This document shows, one piece after another, positions 1 to 6,919 of a DNA stretch of 11,425 bases. Under the pieces are notes generated by a model, which did not search any database, was not told the origin of the DNA, and was given only the letters and a program-made list of their open reading frames with translations. The stretch comes from an uncultured Lachnospiraceae bacterium (GTDB lineage Bacteria; Bacillota; Clostridia; Lachnospirales; Lachnospiraceae). The number at the start of each line of letters is the position of its first letter. Position 1 is the first letter of the stretch. The position numbers were made by a program, and so were the translations under genes. The DNA is taken from assembly GCA_902783935.1 (NCBI GenBank), contig CACZTA010000030.1, positions 1 through 11,425 on the forward strand, in the 5' to 3' direction.

Positions 1-624
1 CCGGCGGAAAGAGGCGACGTGCAGGGCATACTGGAGGACGGAACCCCGGTCACTCTGAAAGATGTCAGCCTGAATTCGCTGACGGTCCGCAGTGTGACGG
101 ATCCCTCTTTCTATGACGGCTGTCCGGAGCGCACAGTTGAGCTCCTGACCCCGAACCCGTATTCGAGAGCGCAGGAACCGCTCGAGGAAGTGCATGACAT
201 TGTTATTCATTATGTGGGAAATGCGGGAACTTCGGCCAAAGATAACCGGGACTATTTTGAGAGCCTGCAGGACGGCAGCGCCTCCGCGAGCAGTCATTTC
301 ATCGTGGGGCTGGACGGGGAAATCCTTCAGTGTGTGAGCCTGAGTGAAATTGCGTATGCGACGAAGAACCGGAATGTGGACACAGTCTCAATAGAGGTCT
401 GCCACCCGGAGGCAGACGGAAAATTCAGCGACGTCACTTACCGGTCGGCGGTCAGGCTGACAGCCTGGCTGTGCAAGGCCTTCCGGATCGGCCCGGAGCA
501 CGTCATCCGTCATTACGATGTGACCGGAAAGCTCTGCCCTCTCTATTATGTGGAGCATGAGGATGCGTGGGCACAGTACCTGGCAGATGTGAGAACAGAA
601 TACGAGCAGATTACGGCATCATGA
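1..624 (+). CDS. N-acetylmuramoyl-L-alanine amidase, Amidase_2/PGRP fold (5' end cut by window)
   Basis: Zinc amidase that cleaves the bond between N-acetylmuramic acid and L-alanine of peptidoglycan stem peptides. Numbering residues from the GTG at 19, the Amidase_2 signature is complete: zinc ligand H64 in IVIHYVGN, SSHFIVGLDG at 91-100, IEVCHP at 125-130, and RHYDVTGKLCP at 164-174 with ligands H165 and C173. K171 two residues before C173 matches the Lys-x-Cys of T7 lysozyme. The frame is open to base 1, and family members in Clostridia usually have a membrane or signal segment first, so I treat it as 5'-truncated. The alternative is a real GTG start at 19, which has a purine-rich stretch (6-14) just upstream but would give a protein without an export signal. 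The stop is TGA at 622-624, with a hairpin about 30 nt downstream. The domain call is secure; the start is not visible. Confidence 0.9.
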   Translation, partial: PAERGDVQGILEDGTPVTLKDVSLNSLTVRSVTDPSFYDGCPERTVELLTPNPYSRAQEPLEEVHDIVIHYVGNAGTSAKDNRDYFESLQDGSASASSHFIVGLDGEILQCVSLSEIAYATKNRNVDTVSIEVCHPEADGKFSDVTYRSAVRLTAWLCKAFRIGPEHVIRHYDVTGKLCPLYYVEHEDAWAQYLADVRTEYEQITAS

Positions 625-655
625 TATTATACGGAGCTTTGCAGGAACCATAGCG

Positions 656-683
656 GGAGCTGTCTATTCGGACAGCTCCGTTT
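656..683 (+). terminator. Terminator-like hairpin after the amidase gene
   Basis: A perfect 9-bp stem pairs GGAGCTGTC (656-664) with GACAGCTCC (671-679) around a 6-nt loop, starting 32 nt after the amidase stop. The tail is GTTTCCGTT, so the U-tract is poor and termination may be partial. The vanZ-like gene 80 nt downstream shows no convincing promoter of its own and may depend on read-through. Confidence 0.45.
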
Positions 684-697
684 CCGTTGGCGGGGGA

Positions 698-722
698 TGT
701 GTGCCGGCGGAGCCGGCGCGCA
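698..722 (+). repeat. GC-rich inverted repeat in the amidase/vanZ-like gap
   Basis: GCCGGC (703-708) and GCCGGC (712-717) flank a GGA loop. The stem can be extended by about five pairs, including G-U pairs, out to 698/722. There is no T-run after it, so it is not a classical terminator. It sits about 40 nt before the VanZ-like start and could be mRNA structure or chance in GC-rich DNA. Confidence 0.3.
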
Positions 723-761
723 GTCCGGCGCAGCCCCGGCAGAGCAGGATCTGAATAAAAA

Positions 762-1376
762 ATGGATAAGATAACAGAACTGATTAACAGGATGCAGGGC
801 CTTTTTTCGGCGGAGGAAATGATGATTTTCGCCGTCGTCCTGGCATGTGTGACACTGCTGCCGGTGGCAGTCTGCGTCTTTCACCGGCGCTCATCGGTCC
901 GGACCGTGTCGCTCATTGTCTTTGCGGTCTATATCGCGGGCAATCTGAGTTTTACGATCCTGAACAGGGAAGTCATCAGCGACAGCGCCGCCGTCCTGAA
1001 TCCCCTGAGCGATTTTGAGAGCGCTTTTTATCTGGACCTCGGCGTGATCGGGACGCTCCGGAGCCTCATCCGGAACGGTCCGGAAGCCGCACTCGGAACG
1101 GTCCACATCGCGAGCAGACAGATGGCAAAGGAAGTTTTTCTGAATATTCTTCTCTATATCCCGATGGGCTACCTCCTCCCGTTTGTCTGGAAGGAGATGC
1201 GCCACATCTGGGTGATTACGCTGGCCGGGTTCCTCTGCTCGTGCGCGACGGAACTGGCGCAGCTGTATTTCAGGATCGGGTATTTCCAGGTGGACGATAT
1301 CGTGTGCAATACAGTCGGCACGATGATCGGTGCCGTCGCAGGCGTCACGATGACGGCGCTCTGGCGCGTCAGGTAA
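762..1376 (+). CDS. VanZ-like family membrane protein
   Basis: Predicted integral membrane protein of 204 residues, typical for the VanZ family. Hydrophobic segments lie at about 19-40, 47-67, 124-142, 148-166 and 183-201. The family core is visible: N128 and the NILLYIPMGYLLP stretch (128-140), E164-x-x-Q167, and a VDDI..NTVG segment (177-186) with D178, D179, N183 and G186. The founding member, enterococcal VanZ, gives low-level teicoplanin resistance by an unclear mechanism; most chromosomal homologues have no known function and this one should not be called a resistance gene. The ATG at 762 has a modest AGGAT-like site at 746-750; a second ATG (codon 11, 792) is possible. The stop is 17 nt from the next start, so it probably heads an operon with the two binding-protein-like genes. 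Confidence 0.85.
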   Translation: MDKITELINRMQGLFSAEEMMIFAVVLACVTLLPVAVCVFHRRSSVRTVSLIVFAVYIAGNLSFTILNREVISDSAAVLNPLSDFESAFYLDLGVIGTLRSLIRNGPEAALGTVHIASRQMAKEVFLNILLYIPMGYLLPFVWKEMRHIWVITLAGFLCSCATELAQLYFRIGYFQVDDIVCNTVGTMIGAVAGVTMTALWRVR

Positions 1377-1393
1377 GAAAGGAAGGTTTGAAA

Positions 1394-2863
1394 ATGAAGC
1401 GGAAAAAACTGTTCCTTATCACGATGCTCCTTCTGGCTCTTGCAGCAGCCGGTACAGTTCGGGCCGATGAGAGCACGGCGGAAGCGGTGACGGTCCCGGA
1501 AGCGGAGCATCCCGGCGAAGCCGCGGAAGACGCAGACCGGACATCAGCGGAACAGCAGGGCGGTGAGGATGCCGCGGACGCGCAGGAACCTGCAGGGGAA
1601 GGGCTGATCCTCCGGATTGTCACCTATGACACAAAGCTGATCGAACTCGTCGACAGCTATGTGCCCGGGTATGAAGCCGTTGACGCGACGCACGGGAGAT
1701 TTGTCAGTGAGGACGGTGAGACGGAAGTTATCTGGACGGTGATCCCCGATCCGGACGTCCTGTACCAGAATTATCTGGATGAAGTCCTGTACAGCAACAG
1801 CGGTTATCTCCCGGATGACCGGATCGACCTGTTTGCCGCGGACGCGGGGTTTGTCAGGAAATATGCCGTCCTCGAGAAGGATGTGACGCTCCCCCTCACA
1901 CAGCTCGGGATAACGGAGGAGGAGCTGTCAGAACAGTTCCCGTACACCGTGGATCTTGCCAGAGACGGGGACGGAACGCCGAGAGGGATCTCCTATGAGA
2001 CCCGCGCAGGCGTCATGATGTACAGACGGTCCATCGCGGAGACCGTGTTCGGCAGTGTCCGCCATGAAGTGGTGCAGACGTTTTTTGAGAATCCGGATGC
2101 ACTGCTTACAGCGGCGGAAGAACTGGGAGGCTATGACATCATGCTGGCTGCCACAGCGGAAGAGCTGTATCCGGTCTATGACAGCATGCGGACGACGCCC
2201 TGGGTCACGGACCGGACCGTCTCGATTGATCCGGCCCTGGAGCGCTGGGCGCGGGACTGCAGGCGGATGATTGATGAAGGACAGATGACTGCCGGGGAGA
2301 ACGGAGGAGGGGCCTGGCAGAAAGGCCTGAAAGGAAGCAAGTCCGTATTCTGTTATTTCGGCCCGGAATCATTTATTGAAGAAGAGACGTATGCGGAAGA
2401 GGAAAAGTCGGTCGCCGCATCAGGCGGATGGGCATGCGCTGATGGTCCGGCCGCATTCTATGAGGGCGGTACCTGGCTCATGGCGGCGAACGGGACAGAT
2501 AATCCGACGCTCGACGCGCTGATCATGCGCACGCTCTGCTGTAATACGGACGTCATGCGCGCCATGGCGCACAGCGGCGTGACCGTCAATAATGTCGCCG
2601 TGCTGTCAGGACTTTCCGCAGATACGGAGGCTTCTTCCGCCGTTCTCGGAGGCCAGAATATTTACGGGCTTCTGATTGACCAGGCAAGAGCCCTGTCCGC
2701 AGGGACGGCCGGACCTTATGACGGCGTCTGCAAAAGGTATTTCACTTCAGCCATGGCGGATTATTTTAATAACAAGATGACCTATGAAGAAGCGGCGGAT
2801 GTGTTTGGAACCCTGATGAAAAGCAGGTTTTCCGAATTTAAGTTTGAGAGAGGAACGGAATAA
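1394..2863 (+). CDS. Extracellular solute-binding-like protein, sugar ABC type (paralog 1)
   Basis: Exported 489-residue protein resembling family 1 (sugar) ABC solute-binding proteins of Clostridia. Signal peptide: KRKK, hydrophobic core 6-20, probable cleavage after TVRA (24). An Ala/Glu/Asp-rich linker runs to about residue 68. Binding-fold landmarks include DDRIDLFAAD (141-150), a YETRAGVMMYRR element (201-212), a W-rich segment near 285-323, GPAAFYEGGTWLMAANGTDNP (351-371) and GGQN (419-422). The C-terminal YFNNKMTYEEAADVF (457-471) is typical of these proteins. There is no lipobox cysteine, unusual for a Gram-positive binding protein. A longer frame opens at 1241, but ATG 1394 is preferred because it follows GAAAGGAAGG (1377-1386) and begins a clean signal peptide; the longer version would overlap the VanZ-like gene. 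No permease or ATPase gene is nearby, so a transport role is unproven. Its closest relative in the window is the next gene. Confidence 0.8.
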   Translation: MKRKKLFLITMLLLALAAAGTVRADESTAEAVTVPEAEHPGEAAEDADRTSAEQQGGEDAADAQEPAGEGLILRIVTYDTKLIELVDSYVPGYEAVDATHGRFVSEDGETEVIWTVIPDPDVLYQNYLDEVLYSNSGYLPDDRIDLFAADAGFVRKYAVLEKDVTLPLTQLGITEEELSEQFPYTVDLARDGDGTPRGISYETRAGVMMYRRSIAETVFGSVRHEVVQTFFENPDALLTAAEELGGYDIMLAATAEELYPVYDSMRTTPWVTDRTVSIDPALERWARDCRRMIDEGQMTAGENGGGAWQKGLKGSKSVFCYFGPESFIEEETYAEEEKSVAASGGWACADGPAAFYEGGTWLMAANGTDNPTLDALIMRTLCCNTDVMRAMAHSGVTVNNVAVLSGLSADTEASSAVLGGQNIYGLLIDQARALSAGTAGPYDGVCKRYFTSAMADYFNNKMTYEEAADVFGTLMKSRFSEFKFERGTE

Positions 2864-2902
2864 GCGGAATAACCGGACAGAATAACAGCGGAGGTATGTG
2901 AG

Positions 2903-4180
2903 ATGAAGAAAACCGGGCGGCTCTGCATGGCGGCAGCCTGTCTGCTGCTTCTTCTGTGTACGGGTGCAGGATCCGTTCCCGCCGGCGAAGCGGAAGAGGC
3001 GGCTGCCCCCGCAGAGGGCGGAGTACTGACGATCTGCTGCATGGACGGGACTTTCAGGGAACTCATGAGGCTGTACAGGCCTGACTACGAGGAGGACGAA
3101 GAAGGAAATGCCTTCATCGGGGAAACGGCAGTCCGGTGGGTTATTCTTTCTCCTGAGGAAGGCCGGTACCAGGACTGGCTGGATGCGCAGCTCCCGGTCA
3201 ATGGACTGCAGACCGCGGATGACCGGATAGACCTGTTCCTCCTTGGCGCCGCGGACGTCGGAAAATATGCGGCTTCCGCCTGCACGCTGGATCTGACAGA
3301 GGACCTGGGGATCGAAGCGGCGGCATTTGCGGACCAGTTTCCGTTTGCGGCCGCGCTCGGGACGGACGGCTCCGGGCGCAGAAAAGCGTCTGCCGTCTGG
3401 TTTGAACCCGGGCTCCTGTGCTACAGGCGGGAGGCAGCGGAAGAACTGCTCGGATCCGGGGAACCTGAAGCGGCGGCTGCAGCGGTAAGGGACATCGCTG
3501 CGCTGAAAGACACGGCGGTACTTGCGGAGGAGAAGCATATGGCGCTCTTTCCGTCAGCCGGCGTGCTGTTTCCTTATTATACAGCGGTGTCAGGCACCGG
3601 AACATCCGGCCCGGAAAATACACTATCCGGAAACCATATTCCGGACAGCATGAAGGAATGGACGGACCTGCTGGCGGATTTTGAGAAAAAGGGGTTGTTT
3701 GGAGAGGATGCCGTTTTTGATGCGGTCCCGGAGGAAAGCCCTGCATTTGACGAAGAAGACGGAGAAAGCGGGACGCTCGGAATGTGCAGGGGCCCGGCGC
3801 TCTGCGTCACGGATGCGGCCTGGATCGCCTGTGCCGGGGGAACGGACAATCCGGCTCTTGCGGCGGATATTATCCGGGGCATGACGTGTGACGGGGAAAT
3901 GCTGCGGGCGATTGCCGGCGGCAGCGGCTATTTTACCAATACCGTCAGCGGGATGGAAGAGACGGCGGCAGGGTTCAGTTCCACCGTATACGGCGGACAG
4001 AACACCCGGGCCCTGATGCTTGAAACCGCCGTTGAGCTTGCGGAAAGCCCTGAAGACCGCGTGCCCTGTGACCGGATCCTGACGGAGCGGTTCCGGGACA
4101 GCATGCAGGATTATATAGAAGGAAAAATATCTTTTGAAGAAGCGGAGAGGAGATTTTATGGCAGTGAAGATCGGTTTTGA
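2903..4180 (+). CDS. Extracellular solute-binding-like protein, divergent paralog 2
   Basis: Exported 425-residue paralog of the preceding product, about 64 residues shorter. Both share DDRIDLF (106-112 here), a WFEPGLLCYRREAAEELLG element (166-184), GTDNP (313-317) with the following helix to LRAIA, GGQN (364-367) and a C-terminal YIEGKISFEEAERRF (404-418). The signal peptide has a hydrophobic core at about 7-20 and probable cleavage after VPA (25-27). C19 is preceded by leucines rather than G/A/S, so it is not a good lipobox. The ATG at 2903 follows GGAGG (2890-2894) with normal spacing, 39 nt after the previous stop. The GTWLMAA stretch conserved in paralog 1 is altered to DAAWIACAG, so ligand specificity may be changed or lost. 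The 3' end overlaps the DUF1846 start by 23 nt. Ligand unknown. Confidence 0.75.
   Translation: MKKTGRLCMAAACLLLLLCTGAGSVPAGEAEEAAAPAEGGVLTICCMDGTFRELMRLYRPDYEEDEEGNAFIGETAVRWVILSPEEGRYQDWLDAQLPVNGLQTADDRIDLFLLGAADVGKYAASACTLDLTEDLGIEAAAFADQFPFAAALGTDGSGRRKASAVWFEPGLLCYRREAAEELLGSGEPEAAAAAVRDIAALKDTAVLAEEKHMALFPSAGVLFPYYTAVSGTGTSGPENTLSGNHIPDSMKEWTDLLADFEKKGLFGEDAVFDAVPEESPAFDEEDGESGTLGMCRGPALCVTDAAWIACAGGTDNPALAADIIRGMTCDGEMLRAIAGGSGYFTNTVSGMEETAAGFSSTVYGGQNTRALMLETAVELAESPEDRVPCDRILTERFRDSMQDYIEGKISFEEAERRFYGSEDRF
4144..4152 (+). promoter_or_regulatory. Shine-Dalgarno of the DUF1846 gene, inside the upstream coding region
   Basis: GGAGAGGAG at 4144-4152 lies 5 nt before ATG 4158 and inside the last codons of the upstream gene, which stops at 4178-4180. 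It decides the start at 4158 over an upstream in-frame ATG at 4134, which has no comparable site. The arrangement suggests translational coupling. Confidence 0.75.
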
Positions 4181-5648
4181 TAACGAAAAGTACTTGAAAA
4201 TGCAGTCTTCCCATATCCGTGAACGCATCGCGCAGTTCGGCGGCAAGCTCTATCTGGAGTTCGGCGGCAAGCTGTTCGATGATTTTCATGCATCGAGAGT
4301 GCTCCCCGGATTTCATCCGGATTCCAAGATAACCATGCTGATGGAACTGCGGGAGCAGGTCGAGATCGTCCTCGTGATCAATTCCGACGATATTGAAAAG
4401 AACAAAGTGCGCGGCGATCTCGGGATCACCTACGATATGGACCTGCTGCGGCTTGCGGACGCATTTACGGGGGAAGGCCTCTATGTCGGATCGGTGGTGC
4501 TGACGAGGTTCAGCGAGCAGCCTGCGGCTATTGTCTATGAGAAAAAGCTGAAGGCACTGGGCCTGCGGGTATACCGTCATTATCCGATCAGCGGCTATCC
4601 GAGCAACATTCCCCATATTGTCAGCGACGAGGGGTACGGGCGGAATGATTATATCGAGACCTCGAGACCTCTGATCGTCGTCACAGCGCCGGGCCCGGGC
4701 AGCGGGAAGATGGCTACATGTCTGAGCCAGCTCTACCATGAGCACAAGCGGGGCGTCGACGCGGGCTATGCCAAGTTCGAGACCTTCCCGATCTGGAATA
4801 TTCCTCTCAACCATCCGGTCAATCTCGCCTATGAAGCGGCGACGGCCGACCTCGATGACGTCAATATGATTGACCCGTTCCATCTGGAAGCGTACGGGGA
4901 GACAGTCGTCAACTATAACAGGGACGTGGAGGTATTCCCGGTACTGAGCGCGATTTTTGAGAAAATAAGCGGAAAGTCCCCCTATCAGTCTCCGACGGAC
5001 ATGGGGGTCAACATGGTCGGCAACTGCATTACCGATGACGCAGTCGTGCGGAAGGCAGCCTGCCAGGAAATCCTCCGCAGGTATTATAAGGCCGAATGCG
5101 AAAAACGCAAAGGAAATGCAGGCGAATCGCCGGTCCACCGGATTGAGCTGCTGATGAAGAAGGCCGGGATCTCCACCGCGGACAGGCCGGTTGTGGCAGC
5201 GGCAAATATCCGGGCGGAACAGACGGGAAATCCCGCGGCCGCGATGGAACTGCCGGACGGCAAGATTCTGACCGGCAGGACCTCGGAGCTCCTCGGCGCA
5301 TCCAGTGCGCTCCTCCTGAATGCGCTCAAGCACCAGGCGGGACTGAATGATGACCTGAAGCTGATTCCCCAGAACTTTATTGAGCCGATCATGGAGCTCA
5401 AGCAGGAATTTCTTGGCGGCAGCAGCACCTCGCTGCTCCATCTGGATGAGATCCTGATCGCGCTGACGCTGGCAGCGGTGACGGACCCGGCCGCAAAGAA
5501 AGCGCTGGAGCATCTGCCGGACCTGGCCGGATGCGAGGCGCACTGTTCCGTCATTCTCTCCCAGATCGACGAGGACGTTTTCAAGAAGCTCGGCATGAAT
5601 CTCACATGCGAGCCCAGATATGAGAGCAAAAAGCTCTATCATAAATGA
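4158..5648 (+). CDS. DUF1846 / UPF0371 family protein
   Basis: Predicted cytosolic protein of 496 residues matching the UPF0371 (DUF1846) family across its full length; the family is widespread in Firmicutes and some Actinobacteria, with no settled biochemical role that I know of. Features include the N-terminal AVKIGFDNEKYLKMQS start, FGGKLYLEFGGKLFDDFHAS (27-46), HRVLPGF-like RVLPGFHPDSK (47-57), a glycine-rich P-loop-like APGPGSGKMATCLSQL (177-192, K184), the KFETFPIWNIPLNHPVNLAYEAATADL stretch (206-232), NMIDPFH (236-242) and MGVNMVGNCITDD (282-294). It has no signal peptide or membrane segment. The start at 4158 overlaps the previous gene by 23 nt. The P-loop-like motif suggests binding of a nucleotide or phosphorylated ligand, which is inference. 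The family call is firm; the function is unknown. Confidence 0.9.
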   Translation: MAVKIGFDNEKYLKMQSSHIRERIAQFGGKLYLEFGGKLFDDFHASRVLPGFHPDSKITMLMELREQVEIVLVINSDDIEKNKVRGDLGITYDMDLLRLADAFTGEGLYVGSVVLTRFSEQPAAIVYEKKLKALGLRVYRHYPISGYPSNIPHIVSDEGYGRNDYIETSRPLIVVTAPGPGSGKMATCLSQLYHEHKRGVDAGYAKFETFPIWNIPLNHPVNLAYEAATADLDDVNMIDPFHLEAYGETVVNYNRDVEVFPVLSAIFEKISGKSPYQSPTDMGVNMVGNCITDDAVVRKAACQEILRRYYKAECEKRKGNAGESPVHRIELLMKKAGISTADRPVVAAANIRAEQTGNPAAAMELPDGKILTGRTSELLGASSALLLNALKHQAGLNDDLKLIPQNFIEPIMELKQEFLGGSSTSLLHLDEILIALTLAAVTDPAAKKALEHLPDLAGCEAHCSVILSQIDEDVFKKLGMNLTCEPRYESKKLYHK

Positions 5649-5773
5649 GGCGTTCCTGAAAATAGAACAGGAAACCTTGCCAAGTGTACAATTTGACATA
5701 TGTGAATAAAGACGCAGAGGGTACTATGTAAGAAAGCCGAAGAAGCGGCAGATCGTGAGAGGAGGATTGACGG

Positions 5774-6790
5774 ATGCAGATTCTTGTGACGGGCGGAACC
5801 GGTTTTATCGGGAGCCATACATGCGTGGAACTGATTAATGCTGGTTATGAGGTTGTGATCGCGGATAATCTGTATAATTCAAAGGCCATGGTGGTAGACC
5901 GCATCGAAGAAATCACCGGGACGCGGCCGAAGTTTTATGAGATCGACGTGACGGACAGGGAGAAGCTGACGGAGCTCTTCGAATCAGAAGAGATCGGCGC
6001 CGTGATTCATTTCGCCGGGTATAAGGCAGTCGGCGAATCGACGAGGATGCCGATTGAATACTACCACAACAATATAGAATCCACACTTGTCCTGTGCGAC
6101 GTGATGCGGAAGCACGGGTGTAAAAAAATCGTCTTTTCGAGTTCCGCGACGGTCTACGGGGATCCTGCGTTCGTCCCGATCACGGAGTCCTGCCCGATGG
6201 GGGAAACGACCAATCCCTACGGGGCCACGAAGGCCATGCAGGAGCGGATCCTCACGGACATCTGGAAGAGTGATCCCGAGTGGCGCGTGATGCTGCTGCG
6301 TTACTTTAACCCGATCGGCGCCCACAAGAGCGGCAGGATCGGCGAAGACCCGAAGGGCATCCCGAACAACCTGCTTCCATATGTGGCGCAGGTCGCGAGC
6401 GGCAAGCTCGAAAAAGTCCATGTTTTCGGCGACGATTACGACACACCGGACGGGACCGGCGTCCGGGACTATATCCATGTCGTGGATCTCGCGAGAGGCC
6501 ACGTGAAAGCCATAGAAGGCATGGAGCGCCTCGAAGGCGTCAATATTTTCAATCTGGGAACCGGCATCGGCTACAGCGTGCTTGATATTGTCAAGGCATT
6601 TGACAAGGCATGCGGACGCGAACTTCCGTACGTGATCGATCCGCGCAGGCCGGGCGATGTGGCGCAGTGCTACTCGGATCCGTCGAAAGCAAAAGACGTA
6701 CTGGGATGGAGCGCCGAGTATACGATTGAGGATATGTGCCGCGACGCGTGGAACTGGCAGTCCCACAACCCGGACGGATATGTGGACTGA
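5774..6790 (+). CDS. galE: UDP-glucose 4-epimerase GalE
   Basis: NAD-dependent short-chain dehydrogenase/reductase that interconverts UDP-glucose and UDP-galactose (Leloir pathway; supplies galactosyl donors for surface glycans). It has 338 residues, the same length as E. coli GalE. The Rossmann motif GGTGFIG is at 7-13, the catalytic region SSSATVYG at 122-129 (S124), and Y149-x-x-x-K153 in NPYGATK. RYFNPIGAH (176-184), GTGVRDYIHVVDLA (227-240) and NLGTG (260-264) are also family hallmarks. Residue 299, the specificity position, is Cys rather than the Tyr of E. coli, suggesting UDP-GlcNAc/UDP-GalNAc may also be epimerised. The start has a strong GAGAGGAGG site (5757-5765). It lies 125 nt after the DUF1846 stop and is followed by a terminator, so it may be the last gene of that operon or transcribed alone. 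No other Leloir genes are present. Confidence 0.97.
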   Translation: MQILVTGGTGFIGSHTCVELINAGYEVVIADNLYNSKAMVVDRIEEITGTRPKFYEIDVTDREKLTELFESEEIGAVIHFAGYKAVGESTRMPIEYYHNNIESTLVLCDVMRKHGCKKIVFSSSATVYGDPAFVPITESCPMGETTNPYGATKAMQERILTDIWKSDPEWRVMLLRYFNPIGAHKSGRIGEDPKGIPNNLLPYVAQVASGKLEKVHVFGDDYDTPDGTGVRDYIHVVDLARGHVKAIEGMERLEGVNIFNLGTGIGYSVLDIVKAFDKACGRELPYVIDPRRPGDVAQCYSDPSKAKDVLGWSAEYTIEDMCRDAWNWQSHNPDGYVD

Positions 6791-6816
6791 CGGATTTTTG
6801 TGTGACATGAAAAAAA

Positions 6817-6853
6817 CGGCTGCAGTCATGCCCTGGCTGCAGCCGGTCTCTTT
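6817..6853 (+). terminator. Rho-independent terminator after galE
   Basis: CGGCTGCAG (6817-6825) pairs perfectly with CTGCAGCCG (6837-6845), and three further pairs can form inside the loop. A run of six A residues precedes the stem and a T-rich tail (TCTCTTT) follows. It sits 27 nt after the galE stop and separates galE from the Bmp-type gene. Confidence 0.8.
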
Positions 6854-6919
6854 ATAAATGCTTTTTAAAGCCGCAGGATGCACAGATTGACATAAGAGAA
6901 CCTGACGGAAAGGAAATCT

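Noticed and set aside
762..1376. VanZ-like gene as a glycopeptide resistance determinant
   Set aside because: VanZ-like proteins are common in Clostridia chromosomes and no vanHAX, vanRS or vanY-type genes are present.
1241..1393. Upstream extension of the first binding-like gene
   Set aside because: It overlaps the VanZ-like gene, encodes an Arg-rich tract before the signal peptide, and lacks an SD; ATG 1394 has both an SD and a normal signal peptide.
5653..5673. Hairpin TTCCTG/CAGGAA after DUF1846 as a terminator
   Set aside because: Only a 6-bp AT-containing stem with a 9-nt loop and no T-tract.
3975..5699. Open frame of 574 codons on the - strand opposite DUF1846 and the end of the second binding-like gene
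   Set aside because: Its product is His/Arg-rich with no recognisable domain, and it lies antisense to a confident DUF1846 gene; long antisense frames are expected with this codon bias.
5677..5727. Promoter elements for galE (TTGCCA 5677, TACAAT 5687, TTGACA 5693, TACTAT 5722)
   Set aside because: No pair has acceptable spacing: TTGACA to TACTAT is 23 nt, and TACAAT lacks a good -35. A galE promoter is possible but I cannot place it.
6887..6892. TTGACA before the Bmp-type gene as a -35
   Set aside because: The sequence 17 nt downstream (AAGGAA) is the ribosome binding site, not a -10.
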